DNA from: Pseudomonas paraeruginosa PA7
GTDB lineage: Bacteria; Pseudomonadota; Gammaproteobacteria; Pseudomonadales; Pseudomonadaceae
Length of the DNA: 64,000 bases
Reading direction: 5' to 3'
NCBI RefSeq assembly: GCF_000017205.1
Contig: NC_009656.1
Location: 1,554,001 to 1,618,000 of the forward strand
The number at the start of each line of letters is the position of its first letter. Positions within the stretch are counted from its first letter, which is position 1. Shown piece by piece: positions 8,844 to 17,231 of the stretch. The notes beneath the pieces were generated by a model that had not been told where the DNA came from, did no database searches, and saw only the letters and a program-made list of their open reading frames with translations. Made by a program: the position numbers and the translations under genes.

Positions 8844-8880
8844 AAAAAGCCGGAGGCATCGCTGCCTCCGGCTTTTTTTT
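8844..8880. terminator. Bidirectional rho-independent terminator
   Basis: Arms AAAAAGCCGGAGGCA (8844-8858) and TGCCTCCGGCTTTTT (8863-8877) form a perfect 15-bp stem with a 4-nt loop and a T-run on the plus strand. Because the other arm starts with A5 it can also serve the convergent gene that ends at 8898. Confidence 0.93.
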
Positions 8881-8897
8881 GCGTGTGGGGCGGCGGT

Positions 8898-10508
8898 TCA
8901 GGCCGCCGCGTCGAAGCTGTCGGCTCGCGCCATGTTCCACATGCGCTCGTAGAACTCGCCTTCGATCTTGCCGGAGAGCAGTTCGCCGGGCTTGAGGAAG
9001 TAATGCAACTGCGAGAACAGGCGGATCTCGGTATCGGTGATGCGGCGCACCAGGTGCTTGGCTTCGAGCTGCGAGGGGTGCTCCAGGCCCGCCGCGGCGA
9101 GCATCTCGGCCAGGCCCTTGAGGGTGTTGCGGTGGAAGTTGCGCACCCGCTCGGCCTTGTCCGGCACCACCAGCGCGCGTTGGCGCAACGGGTCCTGGGT
9201 GGCGACGCCGGTCGGGCACTTGTTGGTATGGCAGCTCTGCGACTGGATGCAGCCGATGGCGAACATGAAGCCGCGCGCCGAGTTGGCCCAATCCGCGCCG
9301 GTGGCCAGCACGCTGGCGATGTCGAAGGCGCTGACGATCTTGCCGCTGGCGCCGACCTTGATCTTGTCGCGCAGGTTGAGGCCGACCAGGGTGTTGTGGA
9401 CGAACAGCAGGCCCTCGCGCAGCGGCACGCCGATATGGTCGGTGAACTCCAGCGGCGCCGCGCCGGTGCCGCCTTCCTTGCCGTCGACGACGATGAAGTC
9501 GGGGAGGATGCCGGTCTCCAGCATGGCCTTGGCGATGCCCATGAACTCCCATGGATGGCCCAGGCAGAACTTGAAGCCGACCGGCTTGCCGCCGGACAGC
9601 TCGCGCAACTGGGCGATGAACTGCATCAGCTCGATAGGCGTGGAGAAGGCGCTGTGGCGCGACGGCGAAACGCAGTCCTCGCCCATCGGCACGCCACGGG
9701 TGGCGGCGATCTCGGGAGTGACCTTGTGCTTGGGCAGGATACCGCCGTGGCCCGGCTTGGCGCCCTGGCTGAGCTTGATCTCGATCATCTTCACCTGCGG
9801 GTCGAGGGCCTGCGCGGCGAAGCGTTCAGGGTCGAACTTGCCGTCGCGGGTGCGGCAGCCGAAGTAGCCGCTGCCCAGTTCCCAGACCAGATCGCCGCCG
9901 TTCTCGCGGTGATAGGGGCTGATGCTGCCCTCGCCGGTGTCGTGGTAGAAGTTGCCCATCTGCGCGCCACGGTTCAGCGAACGGATGGCGTTGGCGCTGA
10001 GGGCGCCGAAACTCATCGCCGAGACGTTGAACAGCGAGGCGGAGTAAGGCTTGCTGCATTGCGGACCGCCGATGTCGACGCGGAACTCGCAGGGATCGCT
10101 GAGCGGCGCCGGGCGCATCGAGTGGCTGATGAACTCGTAGCCGGCGGTGTACACGTCGATCAGTGTGCCGAAGGGTTTTTCCGAGCTTTCGTTCTTCGCC
10201 CGCGAGTAGACTAGCGAGCGCTGGGCGCGGGAGAAGGGCAGGGCGTCGCCATCGGCCTCCAGCAGGTACTGGCGGATCTCCGGGCGGATGCCTTCGACCA
10301 GATAGCGGATGTTGCCCAGGATCGGATAGTTGCGGCGCACCGCATGGGGCGTCTGCATCAGGTCGAACAGGCCGAGCAGGCTCAGCGCCACGCCCAGCAG
10401 GGTGAATGGCCAGAGCCACTCGAAGCTGCCGAGGAACGGCAGGCTGAGCAGGGTGAGCAGGACGATACAGGCGAAAAACGCATAGCGACTGAGTAGCGAC
10501 AGATTCAT
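8898..10508 (-). CDS. Membrane-anchored FMN-binding glutamate synthase-family protein
   Basis: A 536-residue protein starting MNLSLLSRYAFF. The ATG at 10508 has GGAG 6 nt upstream, so a longer in-frame start at 10592 is not used. Residues 1-50 form two membrane helices. The rest is the FMN (GltB synthase) domain of glutamate synthase: AMSFGALSANAI, AKPGHGGILPKHKV, DFIVVDGKEGGTGAAP, and a CIQSQSCHTNKC cluster with the C-x5-C-x4-C spacing of the 3Fe-4S site. The glutaminase and GltD parts are absent, so it is not a complete glutamate synthase. Its electron donor and substrate are unknown. Confidence 0.85.
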   Translation of the reverse strand: MNLSLLSRYAFFACIVLLTLLSLPFLGSFEWLWPFTLLGVALSLLGLFDLMQTPHAVRRNYPILGNIRYLVEGIRPEIRQYLLEADGDALPFSRAQRSLVYSRAKNESSEKPFGTLIDVYTAGYEFISHSMRPAPLSDPCEFRVDIGGPQCSKPYSASLFNVSAMSFGALSANAIRSLNRGAQMGNFYHDTGEGSISPYHRENGGDLVWELGSGYFGCRTRDGKFDPERFAAQALDPQVKMIEIKLSQGAKPGHGGILPKHKVTPEIAATRGVPMGEDCVSPSRHSAFSTPIELMQFIAQLRELSGGKPVGFKFCLGHPWEFMGIAKAMLETGILPDFIVVDGKEGGTGAAPLEFTDHIGVPLREGLLFVHNTLVGLNLRDKIKVGASGKIVSAFDIASVLATGADWANSARGFMFAIGCIQSQSCHTNKCPTGVATQDPLRQRALVVPDKAERVRNFHRNTLKGLAEMLAAAGLEHPSQLEAKHLVRRITDTEIRLFSQLHYFLKPGELLSGKIEGEFYERMWNMARADSFDAAA

Positions 10509-10715
10509 CACGTCTCCGATCTTCAGGCTTCGGTTCAAATGGGTAGTCACCTTCTTCGAGGCGTCTACGACGGGTCCCCCCGCGCTAACCAAGCGCTGAT
10601 TATGGGAAACAAACGGGGATAGAAAGCAAGCTAATTATTGTGTCTGGATGATCGGTCGGCCGAATGGTCGAAGGAAACTTCCTACGGAGTTGCGAATTAT
10701 TCTTATCGGAGTAAT

Positions 10716-10732
10716 ATGTAACTATATAACAT
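10716..10732 (+). promoter_or_regulatory. Putative Zur operator
   Basis: ATGTAACTATATAACAT matches the Zur consensus ATGTTATAnTATAACAT at 13 of 16 defined positions and lies 18 bp before the start of rpmE2, in a locally AT-rich stretch. Zinc-independent L31/L36 paralogues are classic Zur targets. Confidence 0.8.
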
Positions 10733-10750
10733 TGTATAGGAGGCTATCCC

Positions 10751-11014
10751 ATGAAACCCGGCATCCATCCCGATTACCGCCCGGTGCTGTTCCACGACAC
10801 CTCGGCCGACGTGTTCTTCCTGATCGGCTCCACCGCGGAGACCGACAAGACCCACACCCACACCGACGGCAAGACCTATCCCTACGTGACCCTGGACGTT
10901 TCCAGCGCCTCGCACCCGGTCTACACCGGCGAACAGCGCAAGACCAAGAGCGAAGGTCGCGTGGCCGGGTTCAACAAGCGTTTCGCCGGCTTCGTCGGCG
11001 GCAAGGGGGCCTGA
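10751..11014 (+). CDS. rpmE2: Ribosomal protein bL31, zinc-independent (type B) paralogue
   Basis: An 87-residue bL31 type B protein: [16 protein letters not shown], then [13 protein letters not shown] and [10 protein letters not shown]. It contains no cysteine, unlike the zinc-binding type, so it can replace that copy on ribosomes and free zinc when the metal is scarce. AGGAGG-like sequence (ATAGGAGGC) precedes the ATG. The gene overlaps rpmJ2 by one base (TGATG), indicating coupled translation, and sits behind the Zur-type operator. Confidence 0.95.
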   Translation: MKPGIHPDYRPVLFHDTSADVFFLIGSTAETDKTHTHTDGKTYPYVTLDVSSASHPVYTGEQRKTKSEGRVAGFNKRFAGFVGGKGA

Positions 11015-11166
11015 TGAAAGTCCTCGCCTCGCTGAAACAGGCCAAGCTGCGCCACCGCGATTGCCAGGTGGTGAAGCGTCGCGGCCGGCTCTACGTGATC
11101 TGCAAGTCGAACCCGCGCTTCAAGTGCGTGCAGGGCCGGCCGAAGCCGAAGATCAAGCGCCGCTGA
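11014..11166 (+). CDS. rpmJ2: Ribosomal protein bL36, zinc-independent paralogue
   Basis: A 50-residue basic protein, [20 protein letters not shown], ending RPKPKIKRR. In zinc-binding L36 the ligands are C-x2-C, C and H; here the first cysteine is replaced (HRDC instead of CRNC) and the histidine is lost (NPRFKCVQG), which identifies the C-minus form. It is translationally coupled to rpmE2 and expected to be induced under zinc limitation with it. Confidence 0.93.
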   Translation: MKVLASLKQAKLRHRDCQVVKRRGRLYVICKSNPRFKCVQGRPKPKIKRR

Positions 11167-11171
11167 GCAGC

Positions 11172-11195
11172 GACGGGGCGGACCACCGTCCCGTC
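11172..11195. terminator. Hairpin between convergent rpmJ2 and LuxR-type gene
   Basis: GACGGGGCGG (11172-11181) pairs with CCGTCCCGTC (11186-11195) with one G-T pair and a 4-nt loop. No T-run, so a weak or bidirectional terminator at best. Its right end overlaps the last two bases of the minus-strand gene. Confidence 0.5.
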
Positions 11196-11982
11196 AGCCC
11201 TGGGCCTGGAGGAACAGGCCGAACAGCTCGGACTGCGACTTGATGCCGAGCTTGCCGTACATGTGCTTGCGGTGGACCTTCACGGTTTCCGCCGAGATCG
11301 CCAGCTTGCGGGCGATCTCCTTGCTCGAGCAGCCGCTGAGCATCAGCCGGCCGACTTCCAGTTCGCGCGCGGTCAATGGCGTACCCATCTGTTCCGCGAC
11401 TTTCTCCAGCGAGCCCTGCCAGCCCGGCTCCGGCGGCGCCGGGCTGTTCAGCACCTCGTCCTCGAAGGCCAGGCGCTGGCGCATCAGCCCGGCCACCCAG
11501 GGCCGCACCAGGCCGAGCACGGCGAGCTGTTCCGGCGTGAAGCGCTGCCGCGAGCCGAGCGACAGGCAGAGGGTGCGTTCGCCGGCCAGTTGCACGTTGA
11601 CCTGGATTTCATCGGCCACCACGTTGAGGCGGAAGTAGCGCTGGTAGTAATCGGTCTGCTCGAAGCACTCCGGGGCCACGTCGGCCAGGCGGAACAGGCC
11701 GCTCCCCGGATTCTCGCGGCTGGCGATGTAGAACGGGTCGAGCAGGTAGAGACCGCGCAGGTAGTCCTGGAACAGCGGGTCCGGCCCGCCGTCGGCCCCC
11801 GGGCACTCGGCGAACACCTGGGGGCGGCCCTGGCTGAAAAGCAGGGCCACCCAGCTGTCGAAGGGCACATACTGGTCGAGCAGGCGCACCAGGCGGATCC
11901 AGAAGTCCGGTGCGTCCAGCGCTTCGACCAGTTGTCCGACGGAGCGGTGCCAGGCGATATCCTGCAAGGTGAAACTCATCAT
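11194..11982 (-). CDS. LuxR-type transcriptional regulator
   Basis: A 262-residue protein. The C-terminal LuxR DNA-binding domain (about 195-255) reads LTARELEVGRLMLSGCSSKE, IARKLAISAETVKVHRKHMY. The N-terminal 180 residues show no receiver aspartate and do not clearly match an acyl-homoserine-lactone domain; the W/Y pattern of autoinducer-binding proteins is not evident. It may sense a small molecule of the adjacent pathway. It is divergent from the nitrilase-family gene across 124 bp that contain a 10-bp palindrome, so it probably controls the amidase and permease genes. Confidence 0.8.
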   Translation of the reverse strand: MMSFTLQDIAWHRSVGQLVEALDAPDFWIRLVRLLDQYVPFDSWVALLFSQGRPQVFAECPGADGGPDPLFQDYLRGLYLLDPFYIASRENPGSGLFRLADVAPECFEQTDYYQRYFRLNVVADEIQVNVQLAGERTLCLSLGSRQRFTPEQLAVLGLVRPWVAGLMRQRLAFEDEVLNSPAPPEPGWQGSLEKVAEQMGTPLTARELEVGRLMLSGCSSKEIARKLAISAETVKVHRKHMYGKLGIKSQSELFGLFLQAQG

Positions 11983-11993
11983 CTACCCCTGTT

Positions 11994-12003
11994 GGGTTAA
12001 CCC
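11994..12003. promoter_or_regulatory. Palindrome in the divergent LuxR-regulator/amidase spacer
   Basis: GGGTTAACCC is a perfect 10-bp palindrome 11 bp upstream of the regulator start. Its position suits an autoregulatory operator, but no family consensus identifies it. Confidence 0.4.
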
Positions 12004-12089
12004 TCGGACGTAATTATCGGCGCGGGGAACGCCAAGCATACTGTGCCGACCCCTGCATTCGAACAGCGCGCGTGCCGAACAGCGCCGAG

Positions 12090-12101
12090 AACAACAAGGA
12101 A
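12090..12101 (+). promoter_or_regulatory. A-rich Hfq/Crc-type motif over the ribosome binding site
   Basis: AACAACAAGGAA ends 5 nt before the ATG at 12107 and contains the AAGGA ribosome binding site. It fits the AAnAAnAA pattern bound by Hfq with Crc in catabolite repression. Confidence 0.55.
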
Positions 12102-12106
12102 TTCCG

Positions 12107-12922
12107 ATGAAAGTCGAACTCGTCCAGATCGCCGGTCGCGATGGCGACACCGCGCATAACCTGGAACGCGCCCTGGCGGCCATCGCCGGCTGCGCGGCGG
12201 ACACCGAGCTGGTGGTGTTCCCGGAAACCCACCTGACCGGCTTCCCCAGCGAAGACAATATCGCCGCCCTCGCCGAGCCGCTCGACGGCCCGACGGTCCG
12301 CGCGGTGCAGCGCGCCGCCCGTGAACGCAACGTCTCGGTGGCGATCGGCATCGCCGAGGCGGATGCCGGCCGCTATTACAACACCACCGTGCTGATCGCT
12401 CCCGACGGCATCGCCCTGAAATACCGCAAGACCCACCTGTGGGCCTCCGACCGCGGCATCTTCACCCCCGGCGACCGCTACGCCACCACCCTGTGGAACG
12501 GCATCCGGGTCGGCCTGCTGGTGTGCTTCGACATCGAGTTCCCGGAAAGCGCGCGGGCCCTCGGCCAACTGGGTGCGGAACTGATCATCGTGACCAACGG
12601 CAACATGGACCCCTACGGCCCGACCCACCGCACCGCGATCATGGCCCGCGCCATGGAGAACCAGGCCTACGCGGTGATGGTCAACCGCGTCGGGCATGGC
12701 GACGGCGGGCTGGTCTTCGCCGGCGGCAGCGCGGTGGTCGATCCCTACGGCCAGTTGCTCTGCGAGGCCGGGCGCGAAGAATGCCGGCAGATCGTCGAAC
12801 TGGACCTCGGCCGGTTGCAGGGCGCGCGTCGGGACTACCGCTACCTGGAAGAACGGCGCCTGGTCCTGCCCGGCGAGCGGCGCGAGTACCCGGACGGCCT
12901 GCGCGAGCTGCTGATTCCCTGA
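12107..12922 (+). CDS. Nitrilase-superfamily carbon-nitrogen hydrolase
   Basis: A 271-residue protein with the nitrilase-fold triad: glutamate in VVFPETHLTGF (about residue 42), lysine in ALKYRKTHLW, and cysteine in GLLVCFDIEFPESARALG. Proteins of this size act on linear amides or N-carbamoyl compounds such as carbamoylputrescine or beta-ureidopropionate; the substrate is not clear from the motifs. It is 200 bp upstream of an amino acid permease on the same strand and divergent from a LuxR-type regulator, suggesting uptake and hydrolysis of a nitrogenous compound. Confidence 0.85.
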   Translation: MKVELVQIAGRDGDTAHNLERALAAIAGCAADTELVVFPETHLTGFPSEDNIAALAEPLDGPTVRAVQRAARERNVSVAIGIAEADAGRYYNTTVLIAPDGIALKYRKTHLWASDRGIFTPGDRYATTLWNGIRVGLLVCFDIEFPESARALGQLGAELIIVTNGNMDPYGPTHRTAIMARAMENQAYAVMVNRVGHGDGGLVFAGGSAVVDPYGQLLCEAGREECRQIVELDLGRLQGARRDYRYLEERRLVLPGERREYPDGLRELLIP

Positions 12923-13121
12923 TTCACCACGGCGCGACAGGAGCGTCGCGTCGTCCGCCGTCCGCCGGCGAGCGGGCGAGGATCGGCCCGGAAAGCCGTA
13001 GCACAACGATGGGCGCCCGAGCGTCCGCCGGTCTCCCGGGTGAGGGGAGGCCCCTGCGCCCCGCGGCCTGGCCGGCTGCGGGCCACTGCCATAACAAACG
13101 ATAATTCCGGAGTAAGCAGTA

Positions 13122-14444
13122 ATGGCCAGACTCAAGCGCACCCTGTCGCTGGGTTCCGTGGTGCTGTTCGGCATCGCCTACATGACCCCCATCATTGTCC
13201 TCGGCACCTTCGGCATCCTCGCCGAGACCACCCAAGGGCACGTTCCCGCCGCCTACCTCGCCGCGTCACTGGCGATGCTCTTCACCGCCCTCAGCTACGG
13301 ACGGATGGCGGCCGCCTTCCCGGTCGCCGGCTCGGCCTACACCTATGTGCGCAAGGCGATCAGTCCCGCGCTCGGCTTCATCGCCGGCTGGGCGGTGCTG
13401 CTCGACTACCTGTTCCTGCCCATGGCGATCTGGCTGATCGGCGCCGCCTACCTGCACTCGGCGTTCCCCGCGGTGCCCAACGCGGTCTGGGTGCTGGCGT
13501 TCATCGGCGTGACCACGGCGATCAATATCGTCGGCCTGCGCCTGGCGAAGAACGTCAACGGCTTGCTGATGCTGGTGCAGTTCCTGGTGCTCGCCGCCTT
13601 CGTCGCGCTCTGCGTGCACTACGTGCTGGGCGATCCGGGCAAGCCGCTGTGGTCGCTGCAACCGTTGCTCGGCGGCGACCTGCAGGTGCCGCTGGTGATG
13701 GGCGGAGCGGCGATCGCCTGCTACTCGTTCCTCGGCTTCGACGCGGTCAGCACGCTGACCGAGGAAACCCGCGATCCGCGGCGCAACATCCCGCGCGCGA
13801 TCCTGCTGATCACCCTGCTGGGCGGGTTGATCTTCATCGTCACCTCGTACTTCGTGCAGCTGGCGCACCCGTCGTTCGCCTTCGACAGCGCGGACTCGGC
13901 GGCCTACGAGATCGCCCGCAACATCGGTGGCGACCTGTTCGTCAGCTTCTTCCTGGTCGGCCTGATCGTCGGCCAGTTCACCTCCGGGCTGTCGGCCCAG
14001 GCCAGCGCTTCGCGCCTGCTGTTCGCCATGGGGCGCGACGGCGTGCTGCCGCGGCCGTTCTTCGGCCGCCTGGGCAAGCGCTTCGAGACGCCGGTGAACA
14101 GCATCGTCCTGTGCGGCGTGGTAGCCCTGCTGGCGTTGCAGATGGACGTGACCACCTCGACCTCGTTCATCAACTTCGGCGCCTTCCTTGCTTTCAGCCT
14201 GGTCAATCTGTCGGTGATCTTCCATTACTATCTCGGCGCCGAACGCCGCGGTGCGCGGGAAACCCTGCTGTTCCTGGTGTTCCCGGCGATCGGCCTGCTC
14301 GCCGACCTGTGGCTGATGGCCAGCCTCGATCATCTGGCGATCGTCCTCGGACTTTGCTGGTTGGCGTTGGGCGCCGTCTACCTGGCGGCGATCACCCGGG
14401 GCTTCCGCGAGCCGCCGCCGGAGATGAGCTTCGAGGAAGGCTGA
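13122..14444 (+). CDS. APC-superfamily amino acid/polyamine permease
   Basis: A 440-residue permease with about twelve membrane helices. The first reads LGSVVLFGIAYMTPIIVLGTFG and helix 6 contains IACYSFLGFDAVSTLTEETRDP, typical of the APC family (compare the YhdG/PuuP group). GGAG lies 9 nt before the ATG. Substrate unknown; proximity to the amidase and its regulator suggests it imports the compound or product of that pathway. A 199-bp spacer separates it from the amidase, so it may have its own promoter. The leader also has an AACAAACGATAA stretch weakly resembling a catabolite motif. Confidence 0.85.
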   Translation: MARLKRTLSLGSVVLFGIAYMTPIIVLGTFGILAETTQGHVPAAYLAASLAMLFTALSYGRMAAAFPVAGSAYTYVRKAISPALGFIAGWAVLLDYLFLPMAIWLIGAAYLHSAFPAVPNAVWVLAFIGVTTAINIVGLRLAKNVNGLLMLVQFLVLAAFVALCVHYVLGDPGKPLWSLQPLLGGDLQVPLVMGGAAIACYSFLGFDAVSTLTEETRDPRRNIPRAILLITLLGGLIFIVTSYFVQLAHPSFAFDSADSAAYEIARNIGGDLFVSFFLVGLIVGQFTSGLSAQASASRLLFAMGRDGVLPRPFFGRLGKRFETPVNSIVLCGVVALLALQMDVTTSTSFINFGAFLAFSLVNLSVIFHYYLGAERRGARETLLFLVFPAIGLLADLWLMASLDHLAIVLGLCWLALGAVYLAAITRGFREPPPEMSFEEG

Positions 14445-14533
14445 GGCGGAATCGACGCCCGATTCGCGGCGGCAAGAGCCCGACACCTGGCCTAGAGTGG
14501 CTATCCATCGCTTCCCAGGTTCCGGAGTCGGCC

Positions 14534-15607
14534 ATGCATACCGCGCCGCTGTTCTCGCCCCTACCCGACGATGACACCCTGTACGCCGCGCTGCTGGCGC
14601 GCGATCCCGCCTACGACGGCTTCGCCTTCGTCGGGGTGAAGAGCACCGGGGTGTTCTGCCGCCTGACCTGCCCGGCACGCAAGCCCAGGCGCGAGAACAC
14701 GCAGTTCTTCGATTCGATCAAGGGCTGCGTCGAGGCCGGTTTCCGGCCCTGCCTGCGCTGCCGGCCGCTGGAGCGGGTCGGCGCGCAGGAGCCGCTGGTC
14801 AGCGACCTGCTCCAGCGCCTCGGCCGGCAGCCGCAGCGGCGCTGGTTCGAAAATGACCTCGCGGCGCTGGGCTACGACCCGTCCACCGTCCGCCGCGCCT
14901 TCAAGCGCCAGTTCGGCGTGACCTTCCTGGAAATGGCTCGCCTGCGCCGCCTCGGCCAGGGCGCCGAACGGCTGTCCTCGGGCGCGCGGGTGATCGACGC
15001 GCAACTGGATGCCAGCTTCGACTCGGACAGCGGCTTCCGTAGCGCCTTCGCCCGCCTGCTCGGCGAGCCGCCGTCGCAGTTGCGCGGACGCGAGTTGCTC
15101 AAGGCCGACTGGTTGCAGACGCCGCTTGGCGCCATGCTCGCGGTGGCCGACGCGCAAGCGCTGCATCTGCTGGAGTTCTTCGACCGCCCCGCCCTGGGGG
15201 GCGAGCTGAAGCGCCTGCAGGCGCGCAGCGGCTCGCGCATCGGCTTCGGTCGCTTCGCCCCGATCGACCGCATCGAGGTGGAGCTCGCCGACTACTTCGG
15301 CGGCATACGGACGCATTTCCGGACTCCTCTGGCGCTGCACGCCTCGGCTTTCACGCGGACGGTCTGGCAGGCCTTGCGCGAAGTGCCATGCGGGACCACC
15401 CGGAGCTATGCCGGGCTGGCCCGCTCGATCGGCTCGCCTTCGGCGGTGCGCGCCGTAGCCCGGGCCAACGGCGCCAACCAGATCGCCATCGTGATTCCCT
15501 GCCATCGGGTGATCGGCGCGGACGGTTCCCTGACCGGCTACGGTGGCGGCCTGTGGCGCAAGCGCTGGTTGCTCGAGCATGAGCGGCGGATGGCAGGCGA
15601 ACCCTAG
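14534..15607 (+). CDS. ada: Bifunctional Ada: methyl-DNA repair protein and transcriptional activator
   Basis: A 357-residue protein, close to E. coli Ada in length. The N-terminal domain keeps the four zinc cysteines (FCRLTC and CLRCR), one of which accepts methyl groups from phosphotriesters. An AraC-type helix-turn-helix follows (about 85-175), and the C-terminal O6-methylguanine methyltransferase has NQIAIVIPCHRVIG with its acceptor cysteine. All functional residues visible are intact. Transcribed alone; its TAG stop shares bases with the stop of the convergent MFS gene. Confidence 0.9.
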   Translation: MHTAPLFSPLPDDDTLYAALLARDPAYDGFAFVGVKSTGVFCRLTCPARKPRRENTQFFDSIKGCVEAGFRPCLRCRPLERVGAQEPLVSDLLQRLGRQPQRRWFENDLAALGYDPSTVRRAFKRQFGVTFLEMARLRRLGQGAERLSSGARVIDAQLDASFDSDSGFRSAFARLLGEPPSQLRGRELLKADWLQTPLGAMLAVADAQALHLLEFFDRPALGGELKRLQARSGSRIGFGRFAPIDRIEVELADYFGGIRTHFRTPLALHASAFTRTVWQALREVPCGTTRSYAGLARSIGSPSAVRAVARANGANQIAIVIPCHRVIGADGSLTGYGGGLWRKRWLLEHERRMAGEP

Positions 15608-17016
15608 CCGGGGTTGCCGCCGAGCAACCGGGCCGGCGTGCGCAGCGCCGCTTCGCGGCCGGGAGTCACGGGGCGGTGCGGCAGCTCCTCGGCGTCGGCG
15701 CGTTCGGCGGTTGACAGCTCGCCGGCGTGGAAGCCGGTGATCCGCAGCAGGGCCAGGGTGCAGGCCAGCGAGACCAGCGCGTAGCAGGCCGAGGCCAGGG
15801 CCACGCCGAGGATGCTGCCGGTGCCGTTGAGGATCCACTGGGCCAGCACCGGCGTGCCGCCGCCGACCAGCAGCGAGCAGAGCTGGTAGGCCAGCGACAG
15901 GCCGGTGTAGCGCACCCGCGCCGGGAAGGCGCGGGCGAGGATGCCGCCCACCGCGCCGTAGAACATCGCGTGCGGCACCGTGGCCAGGCACATGCCGACG
16001 GCGGCGATCCAGTAGATCCTGGTTTCCACGGCGAAGAACATCGCCGGCATCAGGATGAACTCCGGCAGCACCATCAGGCACACCGCCTTGCGCATGTCGA
16101 TGCGCGAGGTGAGCAGCGCGCCGAGGGGCTGGCTGACGAACTGCACCACCAGGGCGATGACGATGATGCCGAGGAAGGCGCCCTGGCTGTAGCCAAGGGT
16201 CTTGGTCGCCCAGGACAGGGCGAAGGTGCTCTTGAAGTAGGTGACATGGATGATCGGCAGCACGCCGGCGCCGAGCAGGACGATCTTCCAGTGCCTGCCC
16301 AGCACCTCGGCGAGCGGCAGCTTCACCGTGCGCTTCTGCGCCAGCACGCGTTTCATGTCTTCCGACTCCTCCAGCTTCAGGCGGATCAGCATGCCGACGA
16401 TGACCAGCGCCGCCGAGAGCAGGAACGGCGCGCGCCAGCCCCAGAGCAGGAAGTCCGGGGCGGGCAGGGCGCTGAGGGCGAAGAACACCAGGGTCGCCAG
16501 GAGGTTGCCGGTGGGCGAGCCCTGCTGGGCGAAGGCGGCGTAGAGGATGCCCTTGCCCCTGGGCGCGCTTTCGCTGGCGATCAGGATCGCGCCACCCCAT
16601 TCGCCGCCGACCGCGATGCCCTGGACGATACGCAGCGCCACCAGGGAGATCGGCGCCCAGACGCCGATCTGCGCATAGACCGGCAGCAGGCCGATGCAGG
16701 TGGTGGCGATGCCCATCATGACCAGGGTGATCACCAGGGTGGTCTTGCGCCCGATGCGGTCGCCGAGGTGGCCGAAGATGATCCCGCCGAGCGGGCGAGC
16801 GATGAAGCCCGACCAGAGGGTGACGAAGGACAGCAGGGTGGCCAGGCCGGGGTCCATGTCGGCGGGGAAGAACACCCTGCCGAACACCAGGGCGGCGGCC
16901 AGGCCGTAGATGTAGAAGTCGTACCATTCGATGGTGGTGCCGATGAACGAGGCGATACCGGCCCTGCGGGCCTTGGTGTGCAGGGCGGCGTCTTCGGGAG
17001 AGGGCGTGCGCGGCAT
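15604..17016 (-). CDS. MFS transporter, metabolite:H+ symporter (MHS) family
   Basis: A 470-residue protein with twelve helices. MHS signatures are visible: IASFIGTTIEWYDFYIYGLA at the first helix, GHLGDRIGRKTTLV in the 2-3 loop, and RIVQGIAVGGEWGGAILI. Relatives (ShiA, ProP, KgtP) import organic acids, shikimate or betaines. ATG 17016 is chosen over an upstream in-frame start because AGGA lies 8 nt before it. The leader carries AACAACAATAAACA, a catabolite-repression-like motif, and an inverted repeat resembling the operator of the neighbouring LysR gene. Confidence 0.87.
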   Translation of the reverse strand: MPRTPSPEDAALHTKARRAGIASFIGTTIEWYDFYIYGLAAALVFGRVFFPADMDPGLATLLSFVTLWSGFIARPLGGIIFGHLGDRIGRKTTLVITLVMMGIATTCIGLLPVYAQIGVWAPISLVALRIVQGIAVGGEWGGAILIASESAPRGKGILYAAFAQQGSPTGNLLATLVFFALSALPAPDFLLWGWRAPFLLSAALVIVGMLIRLKLEESEDMKRVLAQKRTVKLPLAEVLGRHWKIVLLGAGVLPIIHVTYFKSTFALSWATKTLGYSQGAFLGIIVIALVVQFVSQPLGALLTSRIDMRKAVCLMVLPEFILMPAMFFAVETRIYWIAAVGMCLATVPHAMFYGAVGGILARAFPARVRYTGLSLAYQLCSLLVGGGTPVLAQWILNGTGSILGVALASACYALVSLACTLALLRITGFHAGELSTAERADAEELPHRPVTPGREAALRTPARLLGGNPG

Positions 17017-17027
17017 GGGTCGAGTCC

Positions 17028-17041
17028 TGTTTATTGTTGTT
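17028..17041 (-). promoter_or_regulatory. A-rich Hfq/Crc-type motif in the MFS leader
   Basis: On the minus strand AACAACAATAAACA runs directly into the AGGA ribosome binding site of the gene starting at 17016. It is a good AAnAAnAA match. Confidence 0.6.
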
Positions 17042-17190
17042 CTCGCCGACACGCCGCTCCCTGCCGCCCCTCGGGAGGGGCGGGGCGGAAACGTCGGTTT
17101 CCGTCGTCGGGGAAGGTGTCGGTGTTGACCCGGGTGCCTCGGAGTCTAGGTGGCGCCCCCGCGAATCAATAGTCTTTTAATCTTATGGCT

Positions 17191-17210
17191 CGATAAGGGA
17201 TTCCATATCG
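17191..17210. promoter_or_regulatory. Inverted repeat upstream of the MFS gene
   Basis: CGAT at 17191-17194 faces ATCG at 17207-17210 with 12 bp between. It resembles the better site at 18136-18156 and may bind the same LysR protein. Confidence 0.35.
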
Positions 17211-17231
17211 ACGTTTTCCGTCAGCGCTCGC

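Noticed and set aside
14561-16927. 788-residue minus-strand open frame under ada and the MFS gene
   Set aside because: Out-of-frame shadow of the MFS gene and antisense to ada; no motifs.
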